Assembly (NCBI RefSeq): GCF_019393635.1
Contig: NC_057866.1
Span: 228,435,359-228,499,358, forward strand
Reading direction: 5' to 3'
Source of the DNA: Dromiciops gliroides
Taxonomy: Eukaryota; Chordata; Mammalia; Microbiotheria; Microbiotheriidae
DNA length: 64,000 nucleotides
The first letter of the stretch is position 1. Each line of letters opens with the position of its first letter. The notes beneath the pieces were generated by a model that was given only the letters and a program-made list of their open reading frames with translations, was not told where the DNA came from and ran no database searches. Shown in pieces: positions 45,775-55,424 of this stretch. The position numbers were made by a program, and so were the translations under genes.

Positions 45775-47129
45775 CACCTGCAGACACAAATGATCTCATT
45801 CCATCCTGTTTTCTCTAGCAGATTGCTCCCTCTACCATCCCCACCCTCTCACTTTTCTTCAATCTCTCCTTGTCTGCTGGCTGCTTCCCTACTACCTACC
45901 AAAGTACCCTTGTCTTCCCCATTCTCAAAAAAACTCACTTGATCATCCATTACCCACTAGCTATTATCCCATATTTCTCTTCCTTTTGGGGGCTAAAGTC
46001 CTGGAGAAGGCCATCTACAATAGGTACTTCTACTTCTTTTTCTCCCACTTCTGATTTCATTCAACTGAAACTGTTGTTTCCAGTTACCAACAATCTCTTA
46101 ATTACCAAATCTAATGGCTTTTCCACAATACTCGTTTTTTAAATTTCTCTTTCATCCGCTTTGATGATGCCAACTGCCTCCTCATTGATTCTCTTCTCTC
46201 TTGGTTTTCATTACTTTCTCTTGGTTCTTGGGACTTGTCTGACCACTCCTCAGTGTGATGTGTCTTCATGCAGGTCATGGCCGTTGATTATGGGTTTCCC
46301 CCCAGGGTTTTGTCCCAGGTCTTCTCTTTTTCTTCTGTTCCATTTCACTTAGGGATTTCAGTTATCATGGATTCAGTTATCTTCTCTATGGTGATGATTA
46401 TCCAGCTCTAACATCTCTACTGACCTCCAGACTTCACTCTCCAGATGTGTATTAGATATCTGAAACTGGATGTCTCCTAGTTATCCCCTTTCTGAACTTC
46501 CTAATGACTCTCTGGGGCACTACCATTCTCCATCACCCCAAGCTCATCATCATCCCTGACTCCTCACTTTCTCCGCAACATCCCCCATCCCTCGTTGATT
46601 TTTCCTTTGCAAAGTCTCTCAGATCTGTCACCACTCCAGTGTAGGCCCTTATCACAGCAGTAGTGCCTGCTGGTGGGTCTGCCCACCTCAAGTCCATCCC
46701 CTCTCTACTCAGCTGTCAAATTAATTTTCCTAACAAGCAGATAGGACCATGTCATCTCCCTAGTCAATGAGCAGTAGCTCCTTAACATCTGTAGGAGCAA
46801 ATATAATCCCCATGGTTTAGAATTCAGTGTTCTTCGCCACCTGGCCCCCTCCTACCTTTCCAGTCTCTGTTCCCTGTGCTGAGACCCAGGGACCACTCCT
46901 CGCACTCCATCTCCTTACTCCAAGCATTTTAAATGACTGTTTCCATGCTTTCCTGGTATCCCAACTAAAATCCCATCTTCTACAGAAGGCCATTCCCCAT
47001 TGCCCTTACTGCTTAGTGCCTTCCTTCTATTGATTATGTTCCATTGATCCTGTACGTATTTGTAATATATAAAATACATACAAAATACACACACACGAGT
47101 ATGCTGTGCAGTTATCTTCATGCTGTCTC

Positions 47130-47530
47130 TGCTACTAGAACGTAGCTGACGTGTAGCTGGAGCTGTGTAGATTGGAGGTGGCCTAAGTGAGGGTGCCAGT
47201 CAAGGATGATACTGAGGTTGTGAGCCCGGGGGACTAGATGGTGAAACTCTTGATGGCAAAAGTTAAAAGTTTGTAAGGTAAGAAGAGTTTCAGGGAAAGA
47301 TAATGAACTCAACTTTGGACATATTGGGTTTGAGATGTCTACAGGACATTTTAAAAGGTCCAAGAGGCAGTTAGAGATAAAGGGCTCTAGGAATCATCCG
47401 AAACACCGAAAGCATGGGAGCAGACACATAGTGTGTAGTGAAGAGGGTTCAAGACAGAGCCTCAGGGGACACCCCAGCTTAGTGGGCATGATGTGCAGAA
47501 TCAGCAGAGGAGATTGAGGACCAGGAGACG
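47130..47530 (-). repeat. L2/L3 LINE fragment
   Basis: AGGATGATACTGAGGTTGTG ... AACTCAACTTTGGACATATT ... TTTGAGATGTCTACAGGACA ... CCTCAGGGGACACCCCAGC is a clear reverse-complement stretch of the reverse-transcriptase part, close behind the plus-strand LINE. Confidence 0.7.
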
Positions 47531-47689
47531 ATGACACACAAACCCAGAAACAGGAGAGACTCTCCAGAACCGATTTTCTTTCTTCTGTTATGATGCATAG
47601 AAGGAAAAGACATGTGATTCGTCAAAAGTACAGCCTCTAAAGGTCAAAATTTCATGCTTGTCACATGCGGAAAAGGGAAAGAGAAGGTA

Positions 47690-47835
47690 CGTGGTGTAAT
47701 GGAGAGTGTGCTGAAGAACCTGGCTCTGTGACTAGCACAAGCCACTTAAACTCTCAAGCCTCAGTGTCTTCATCAAACAAGGGTGTTGCACCAGATGTCC
47801 TCCCTATTTTCTTTCACCTCTGGAGTTGTGATTTT
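47690..47835 (+). repeat. MIR-related SINE
   Basis: GGTGTAATGGAGAGTGTGCT ... CAAGCCACTTAAACTCTCAA ... TGTTGCACCAGATGTCCTCC matches the 24430/25125 family. Confidence 0.5.
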
Positions 47836-48228
47836 GTGAATTAAAAAAAATTTTTCAGATGGGGATTCTAAGAATTTGAACCTTTCTTGAATCCAGGCCT
47901 TGTGTTTTTCCTCAGCCAGATGAAAAGTCAGCATGACCCCTCCCATACTCTTAAATTTCAGGCAGAGTCTAGGTCTCCAGAGCTGCCTCAGATTCTTAAG
48001 CTGCCCCTTTCCTGGCCTTCAGCAATCATGAAAAGCCCTTCAGTATCCAGGGCAGGGCACCATATCCTTTGGTGACTAAGCTGAGACAGTCAGACCCAGA
48101 AGCCCTCTACTAATCCCTTTGAAGGGGAGGAAAAAGCACATTCCTCTGCCCAAGGATTGAGCAAAAAGGTCAAGAACCAGCCTGAAATAAAACCAAGAGA
48201 CCAGAGTTGTTAGACCACATGGTTAACC

Positions 48229-49693
48229 TTTATTAAATGGAAATAGGGGCAGCTGTACAGGTGCTTCCTTTGTTTTTTTGGGAAACATTTTATAAAAATG
48301 TTCAGAGAAGCCTTAATTTCTTTAGACTGTTCTGAGTGTACATTCATCAAATGATATACATACATATATACCCATATACACTGAAGATTGATAAGTGTGC
48401 TCATTTTAGTTTTGTTTTATTTGAAAGAATTCCTTTTTGCTAATATGTGATTAGAGGAAAAAAGCCCCTTACCCTCTTCTATTTCCCTAGCATTGAACTT
48501 TTAACCCAATGTATAATCCAATAATGACTTCTTGATCGGACTTCTGTTCTAGGCCTGAGGGTTTTTTTCCCAGCTTTGTACCAGTATTTTATCTTATGAC
48601 CCACCACTAGGGTTCTAATCCCCAGCTCAGCTGTGTGACCTTGATCAATTCTCTGGCCCCAGTTTCCCCATTTGTAAAATGAAGAAGTTAGCCTAGACAA
48701 TACCTAAGATCTTTTCCAATCTTAACACTCCATGATTCTATCTTTGAAGATACCTTTTCAAGCAATGATTAAAAGCAGCCTAGATTCCTTTACTCAAAGA
48801 AATTGACATCTTAAATAGAGATCTCTTTTTATACTGTGCAAAAGAAATTATGAAAATGAAGCCACATGAAGACTTAGACCAGAATTATTTCCTATGTCCT
48901 GATTCCTACCCTCAAGCCACTTCTGAGGGGAAGAAATTCAAGCACAGAATATTTGTCTTAAAGTACCAAACTGTACTTTTATCATTACTTGAGTTTACAA
49001 ATTTTTTTAAAATGAATATTGTAATTAAATCCAATCTGTATAGTGGTTTCCAAAAGGGCTGTGAATAATTAGGAAATCCAGAAAAACGGTACCGATTCTG
49101 CATTAAGTGTAAAATCCTAAGATTGTTTTTCTTCCGAAAAAGGGTTGACTATACCTAAGTGTATATTCTTCAGTGTTTGGTTGGACTGTTTGAAATTTGA
49201 TGCCAGGAACATGGTGAAACTCATAATGCAGGTAAGTATTGCACGTGGTCTCATAAAAGGCAAAGTACACACTGCCACCTGCTGGATGAGAGTGAGCACA
49301 GCTTAAAAAAACAAACAACACCAGTTGGTACATGCATTCCCCAAACAGTTACAGAGGACATGGAGAGGCATCACCTTCTTTACAAGCATATATTTTTGCA
49401 AGAAAATGAATAAATTTAAAGGCATCACTTGTTCCAAGGCACAAAGGGCATAAAAGATTATAGAAAAATAGAAAGAGACAGACTAAAAAAAATTAGTTCT
49501 CAAATGGAGAAATTTGTTATTACATCATAAGTGCAAAATTATTTACTTCAGACAGATAACAATCAAACTGCACAAAGATCAGGGCTGGCTGGGTGAGGGA
49601 ACTTCTGACCAAACAGCATTCCCACTGGACTCTGGAGATGGCCAACTGGTGCCTGCTGACAGAGACTTCCTCCCACTCAAGAGACCCAGGGGA
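48229..49693 (-). other. HADH: HADH 3' UTR (3' limit tentative)
   Basis: Sequence following the HADH stop on the - strand. Two candidate AATAAA signals lie on the - strand at 48416-48421 and 48229-48234; I extend to the farther one. A MIR-like piece (about 48600-48740) lies inside, so the true end could be earlier. Transcript data would decide. Confidence 0.45.
48600..48740 (+). repeat. MIR-related SINE
   Basis: CAGCTGTGTGACCTTGATCA ... CCCATTTGTAAAATGAAGAA ... AGATCTTTTCCAATC: same family as above. It lies within the presumed HADH 3' UTR. Confidence 0.55.
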
Positions 49694-49812
49694 TCACTTG
49701 TATTTGTAAAATCCTTCTCCTGTCTTCCTGCCAAACTTCTTTTCTTCTACCAATTTATTTAGCACTTGGGTGGGTTGGTATAATGGGTTTTTCGAATCCA
49801 TTTTATGCCATC
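49694..49812 (-). CDS. HADH: HADH last exon, C-terminus
   Basis: A 119-nt coding part beginning with the last two bases of a Gly codon (phase 1), then [18 protein letters not shown], a middle [16 protein letters not shown] and the end YKYK with TGA at 49694-49696. It matches the conserved end of HADH, where the GEGFYKYK motif closes the helical dimerisation domain. Acceptor on the - strand is ctctcatcag. Several substitutions relative to the human tail as I recall it (for example KMDSK for EMDAE) look like ordinary divergence. The frame is intact. Confidence 0.95.
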
Positions 49813-51500
49813 CTGATGAGAGAAAGGAAATAAAAAGCCTATCATTAAAAATCGTCCTTGCCATGGCTGTATTATATCCCTCCGGTGCTGGTTGGTACCT
49901 GAGATTAGGAAGGAATGGTGTGCTCTGATGTGAACAGAGCGAGCAGAAATGCCAGCACGAAGGGGGTTAGACAGACGGGATGCGGCATCTTAGGCTTTGC
50001 ACACAAAAATGGCACCAGACCAAAAATCTTCCTCACAAATCATCCTTATCACTACCCAATTCATGGATACCAATGTACTATATAAAGTGAATCAAACCTG
50101 AAACCCACTTTCTCCCTCTCCACCTTTGGGTGGAGTACAGGTGGAGAATGTTGCTGACCTTGTCAGCATCAGCCACAATGTTGGTTACTCTTTCTTTACT
50201 TTTTACTCACCAAAGGGCTAAAAAAACAATAAAAATAAATAATGAAACAAACAAAATGATAAAACAAATACAAAATAAAATAAATAAAACCAGTTAAAAG
50301 AAAACAACCACCACCACCAAGCTGATCTTACCCTTCCCTCTGGAATTTTTCTATTCAAAAGCCTTATTATATTCAAGACCTTATCTTTGTGGGGACCAAT
50401 TTTTAATTGGGGAGTGTTAGCTAAGCAGCTTGCTGCAATATTGGGGCAAGGAAGGAGAGCGGCAGCCTCCCTCAAAACAGAGCAGGATTTATTTAACAAG
50501 AACAAACTTAAAAAAAAAAACAACACAAATAGGATTAGTAGGATCAAGGGAAAAGAAATAGAATGGGGAAAAGGGAAATTTTACCACCTGAATAACACAA
50601 CCGCCCAGGAATCAGCTGAGAACACACAGCAGCGTCCTGTCGCCTTCCAGCTTCCAGCTAGAATGGCGAATCTCCTCCCTTCTTCCCAGCAGACCCCAGG
50701 CTGATCACACACAGCCCCCAGCCCACAGAGCTGGCTGCTCTGACAGTCACATGACTGCCCTCACTAGGCTTCCAATCATTATAATTTTGCCAAGCCCATG
50801 CAGGCATCATCGAGTGGTGATGACGTGAGGTGCCAGGGCCCTGGTGCCGGCTACAACTAGTGGGTGGAGCACCCTGCAGTTTGCGGAGCCCCAGAGGCCA
50901 GTGCATGTGCTGAGGTTTTTTAAAAAATTCTAGCCAAAAGATGGGGTCATAAAAACCTCAAATAACAATTAATTCTTTACTTCTTATTTCCTAATCATTT
51001 GTTAGACGGTAAGAATATCAGAAAACAAACTTCCTCATTTACCGGCTGGACTATTTCCGTATATCTACGCCTCCATCCGTCCTCTTTGGGTTAAGGAGGT
51101 CAGGAGGAAAAGTTTGATCAAAGGGTCTCTCCATCATAACAGAGAACTGAATTTGCTGCTGACAATACGTCATGTCCAAGCCAGCCTCTAGGCTGTTTCT
51201 CTGCCCCGTCTTGTGGAAGTCAGCGGCGGCACTCTAAGCTTGACTATGACAGGCCATTTTGTGGGCGTCACTAAAGTGAAAAGAAGTGTATTTTTAAAGG
51301 AGAGATGATGGACAATTCATCGATTACTTTGATCACAGGATACCTTCACTTTCATGGGAAGAAGGGGAGATATACTTCCATCGTACTGATCACTCAAAGC
51401 CTTAACATTTCAGTTTTGTAAAGTCTTTATTGTTATGGGAAAGTTCACACCAAGAAACCACCTCCCCCGAGGGGAAAAAAAAAGACCAAGGACTTCTTAC
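49813..51500 (-). other. HADH last intron, with an LTR
   Basis: Intron of about 1.7 kb between the last two exons, from gtaag (plus-strand cttac at 51496) to ctctcatcag. Its middle is occupied by a same-strand LTR-like sequence (about 50388-50965) with an A-rich patch (50221-50300) beside it. No further exon was seen. Confidence 0.75.
50388..50965 (-). mobile_element. LTR-like element, probably solo
   Basis: Read on the - strand it ends TTGGTCCCCACA, has an AATAAA (plus-strand TTTATT at 50488-50493) followed by TCCTGCTCTG, and upstream a TTATAATG with ATTGG nearby and CACGTCATC: an LTR-like order of promoter, poly(A) signal and CA end. No primer-binding site follows. The 5' limit is uncertain (about 50920-51060). 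It lies in the last HADH intron in the same direction as the gene. Confidence 0.5.
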
Positions 51501-51617
51501 CATCCATGATGAACTTTGTGGTATCTAGACCAACATAGTCCAGGAGTTCGAATGGGCCCATGGGGTAACCAGCCCCCATCTTCATGGCTATGTCAATATC
51601 TTCTTTTGACGCATCCC
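51501..51617 (-). CDS. HADH: HADH penultimate exon, dimerisation domain
   Basis: A 117-nt exon, phase 1 at both ends. After a shared Gly codon it reads [20 protein letters not shown] then [18 protein letters not shown], followed by a G completed by the next exon. This is the highly conserved C-terminal block of 3-hydroxyacyl-CoA dehydrogenases; the GxGxPxGPF motif is a family hallmark of the all-helical C-terminal domain. Acceptor cttttctctag and donor gtaaga on the - strand. Near-identical to the mammalian protein, so clearly functional coding sequence. Confidence 0.97.
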
Positions 51618-51696
51618 CTAGAGAAAAAGGTTCACTCTCAATTACTATCATCTCAAAAATCCCTACTCCCTTCTACTCCACTTAGTTGGGGGTGGG

Positions 51697-51927
51697 GCAT
51701 TTCTATTGTGCCTCCCACATGCCAGGAACTGTGCTAAGTACTTTATAAATATGATCTCATTTGCTCTTCATAAGAGCCCTGAAAGGTCAGGGCTGTTAGT
51801 ATTCTCATTTTACATCTGAGGTTCAGTGACTTGCTCAGGGTCACATTGTAGTATGTATCCATTTGAACTCAGATCTTCCCAGGTCCATGCCCAATGCTCT
51901 GGGCACTATGGTACCACTTGGTTGCCA
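51697..51927 (-). repeat. Nearly full-length MIR
   Basis: GTGCTAAGTACTTTATAAAT ... TTCTCATTTTACATCTGAGG ... AGTGACTTGCTCAGGGTCAC ... CTATGGTACCACTTGGTTGC is a MIR in reverse, 80 bp upstream of a HADH exon. Confidence 0.8.
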
Positions 51928-52944
51928 GACAAGCTTCATGCTCTCTGGATGGCTACCAGCCAGGTGTCACACTAGGATCCTAAAACTCTCCCAAGACAAT
52001 GCTAGATTTGATGGTATCTCATCTCATCCATCCCTGATATGTGGTACTAAGAGTTCTGATTTGGGAAGGGCAGCAAATTGTCCCTTTTCTTCAACTTAGA
52101 GTCAGGAAATTGTACTGAAGGCTACTACTAAGAGGCAATATGATACAGTTGATAGAAAGCCTGCCTCAGATTCAAGGTGATCTGGGTTCAAGTCTGACTG
52201 TAGGAGTCTGGGCAAGGTAACCTCTCAGTCCCCGCCACTTCCCCACCCCTGCCAACTCTAAGACTAAGTGGCAGAGGAGGTACCACCAGCAGTGGTAGAC
52301 AAAGTCTCTTCTTGGGAGTTCCCTTTTCCAATGAAAGTCCCTCCTGAAGGATATCATAGAGAACCCGAGAGGGAATTCTAAGGGTGGCAAACAGAACCTG
52401 GCAACCTCTCCCAACTCCATGTCATGAATAAGAAAAATTCTTGAGATACCACTGTGAGCTCCTGCGCTCAGTGCCACCAAAACCACCAGAGAGAGACAGA
52501 GGCTTCCTGTGCAGGGTCAGGCAGTACTGTGCACCCACCGTGCACTCAGCTCCACCATGTGCATATGGCTGCAGACTGGTGAAATTCTGAGGTCATGGAG
52601 GTGCACTGGGAAATAAGGACCCACTGCAAACATCAGAGCTGGCATCGACAATGACAACATCAATAGCAAAACAAGGATGAGTTTCTGGAAGCCAGCCAGT
52701 CCACCACTCCTGAGCTAAGTAAGGCTTTCTGCCACATGCTGTCTCTTTACGTAGGGTGGAAACAGTGGCCGCCAGCTCCCCGCACCAGCATCATGGGGTG
52801 GTGAAAACAGCAAGTAAAGAAACCAAGTCAACAGCCTGGAACTAGGAGGCCAAAGATGTAGATCTAAATCCTTATTTGAACAATACTAGCTTTGTAGGCC
52901 TTGGGGAACCTGACTAGGCCCAAGTTTATACATCAGCACTAGTT

Positions 52945-53095
52945 CAGGGGTTCTTAACCTGAAGTCTTCAGATTTTCAAAAATTTCCTTTTGTGATCCTA
53001 TGTATTTTATTTTATTCATTTAAAAACATTATTCTGAGAAGTGGTCCATGATAGATATATATATATCTATTTAAAAAAAATTAAGAATCACTGGT
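52945..53095. mobile_element. hAT-like element remnant
   Basis: CAGGGGTTCTTAACCTGAAG at one end and TTAAGAATCACTGG at the other, with ATTATTCTGAGAAGTGGTCC inside. Confidence 0.5.
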
Positions 53096-54059
53096 TTTTA
53101 GCTGAAAGGGAAGGGAATGGAAGGGACCAATTGTTATGATTTATACTCAGACATACTATCTCTAAAAATGTTTTTAAGTGACAGAATATTGCTATGAGAA
53201 TAAAGCTATTAAGGGGTAGATCACCCACATGCTTTATTCAAAAATAGAGTATTTTATTAAAAGAAACTGTCTTTCAAGGCAGCGCAAATTGCTTCTCACT
53301 CCCTTTGAGGAGTAATTAGGTATATTTGTTGATGGATAAACAGAAATGTTGGTTTGATCTTGAAGGGAAAGTGAAGCAACTGCTTCCAGAAAACAGGGGA
53401 AAAGTTTTGATATTTAAAAAAGATTTTCATAAAAGCAAATGTGCTTTCATCTCTCAGGAAGTGCCAGTTAAAAAATGTTTTGTTTCAAAAGTGACATTCT
53501 CAGGAGCAGGCAATTGTGAATGGAGTAATTGAAAACAATTATGCTGCTTTTTATCCAGCCGAATTAAAGCTTGTTTGCCTTTGAAGCAGACATGATAGTT
53601 ATCTTCCCAGAACTGGGGGAGGGGAGGACCAGTGGGAGGAAGCATTTCATTTCACTCTAGGGGACCCCCCTCTCCCCCGCTGTCTATTTCTCAGGTAGGT
53701 AAACTAAGGATCTTCCCTGTTTTTTGGACCCAGGAGTGATTCAAGAAGTTTCTCAAGCCTCATTGGACCACTGATAAGAGACCCCATGGAAACAGGCAAA
53801 TCCTTCCATTCAGCAGCCTGTATGCCGGGCACAGTGCTAGACAAGACCAAAAAGAAGCCACGCCTCCATGAGCTGAGGTTCTACTGGAGGGGTGCAGTGC
53901 CCATTAGATGACTGTGTAGTCATTTCAGGAGGGAAAGAACATTAGCAGCTGGGGGTGGAGGGAGTTCAGGATAATGAGAGACAGCATTTCTGATATGGGA
54001 AACCACCTACACGGAGGCTGAAAAGTGGGGAATGAGAATAATAGCCGATACTGATATAA

Positions 54060-54270
54060 AACAGAGGTTCTCTGCCCTTTCTGGGTTACGGACACTTCTG
54101 GCAGTCTGTTGAAACCCTTCCTGGAATGCTTTTTGATATAAAAATAAAATACACCAGACTACAAAGGAAATCAGTTTTCCTGAAATAAAGATGCATTTTT
54201 TTTCCTTATCTAAGTTCATGGGTGCCTAAAATCTCTCCATGGACTTCTTGTTAAGAAGCCCTGACATTAG
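54060..54270. mobile_element. hAT-like element remnant
   Basis: CAGAGGTTCTCTGCCCTTTC ... CTACAAAGGAAATCAGTTTT ... TCTTGTTAAGAAGCCCTGA: same family as 22707, ends recognisable. Confidence 0.5.
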
Positions 54271-54289
54271 AGCGTGTAAAAGCAATAAA

Positions 54290-54530
54290 GCACTTCACAT
54301 ACATTATCTCATCTGGTTCTCCAAACTCTGTGGGATACCCATCATTATCATCATCACCCCATCATTATGATAATAGCACTATTTTCCTGATGAGAAAACT
54401 GAGGCTCAGAAAGGTTAACTGACTTACCCAAGGTCAAGTATGTGAGGGGAGAGGCAACCTCAGGTCTTTCTGACTCCAGATCTGTCCCTGTGTCCTCTAC
54501 ACAAGTGATTACCGTGTATGGGGGATAGTG
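54290..54530 (-). repeat. MIR
   Basis: AAAGCACTTCACATACATTA ... GATGAGAAAACTGAGGCTCA ... GACTTACCCAAGGTCAAGTA, almost full length in reverse. Confidence 0.78.
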
Positions 54531-54539
54531 AGCAGATCA

Positions 54540-55350
54540 GCTGGCCTGAAACGGAGTGATAAGAAACGAGGCCGGGGGAAGCCAGATGACGGAAGGCCTT
54601 TAACACAAAGATGAAGGTCTTATATCCTGGAGACAGGGGGCCACGCGGTCAGGTCTGTGCTTTAGCAATGTCAGTTTGGAAGCTGTAGAGGATGGTTTGA
54701 AAAGGAAAAAGGCTGGAAGCAGGGAGACCAATTAGGAGGGTACTCCCCTAGTCCAGGTGAAAGGTGATAAAGATGTAGTCACAGAGAGATTCTCTGTTAC
54801 AGAAGATGTTAATGAGAGATGTTTTAGAGGCAGAAGTGACAAGATCTGTCACATGATCAGCTCGGAGGCATGAAAGGCAAAGCATCAAAGAGGACGCCAA
54901 GCTTTGGTGACCAGAGATGGCGGCACCCTCCAAAGAAATAGGGACATTTGGAGGAGAAATCGGCTGAGGGAAATATGAGCTCTCTTGCAGATACGCAAAA
55001 TGTAAGCTGCCTGCAACTGCTATCTATAGACGAGGGTAGCTGGCACAGAGAAAAGCTTCTTCAACTGTGGGTCACCACCCCACATGGGATCACATGACTG
55101 AATGTGGGGGTCATGAGAAATGTGGCAACAGTAAAAGGTTATGTATGCCTATTATGTATACCAGAAAAATGTCTTGGGTGAAAAGGGGTCATGAGAGGGA
55201 AAAGTTTAAGAAGCCCTGTCCTGAAGATAACTGAAATGACTAAAGAGGCACACACAGACTGAAGAGAACAGGGCCCAGGACAGAGCCATGCAGGAAGGGC
55301 ACACGCAGCTCATAAGAAGAGGATGATAATTCAAGAAAAGGGGAGGAGGA
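54540..55350 (-). repeat. L2/L3 LINE fragment, split by a MITE
   Basis: GAAGGCCTTTAACACAAAGA ... GGGCCACGCGGTCAGGTCTG ... GGGAGACCAATTAGGAGGGT ... AGAACAGGGCCCAGGACAGA is in reverse L2/L3 order; the hAT-like insert at 55049-55218 separates the last part. Confidence 0.68.
55049..55218. mobile_element. Non-autonomous hAT-like MITE
   Basis: AAAGCTTCTTCAACTGTGGG ... AAAAGTTTAAGAAGCCCTG inverted termini, with GGGTCACCACCCCACATGGG and GGGGGTCATGAGAAATGTGG inside. Sister copy of 34936-35113. Confidence 0.68.
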
Positions 55351-55424
55351 GAGGAGAGTCTGACAGAAATTAGGTTTTGACCAAAACTTATACCACAAGC
55401 CACAACAAACCCCAAATGTATACA

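Larger units (their letters stand above)
44060..47060 (+). repeat. Long L2-type (CR1-clade) LINE remnant
   Basis: About 3 kb in plus orientation, interrupted by two SINEs and a (CA) run. Late landmarks: a YADD-like region near 46380-46440 (TATGGTGATGATTATCCAGC), then ACCATGTCATCTCCCTAGTC, TTCTTCGCCACCTGGCCCCC and CAGAAGGCCATTCCCC, the L2 3' domain. The 5' half (44.1-45.4 kb) I assign by continuity and pyrimidine-rich style only. Stops and frameshifts throughout. Confidence 0.65.
32873..48200. other. Intergenic region between convergent LEF1 and HADH
   Basis: No coding exon was found here. Contents in order: a CR1/L3-type LINE remnant (about 32982-33225), MIR pieces, a hAT-like element (34936), an RTE-tailed SINE (35805), an LTR with tandem array and primer-binding site (36455-37563), L2/L3 and L1 fragments (38045-39055), an inverted repeat (40571/41194), a SINE with a 16-bp duplication (42137), an L2-type LINE (44060-47060) flanked by opposite-strand L2/L3 pieces, and a (CA) run (44180). 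Confidence 0.75.

Noticed and set aside
45870..47033. Series of Ser/Pro-rich plus-strand frames
   Set aside because: They fall in the L2-type LINE remnant and are interrupted by stops; no intact LINE protein.
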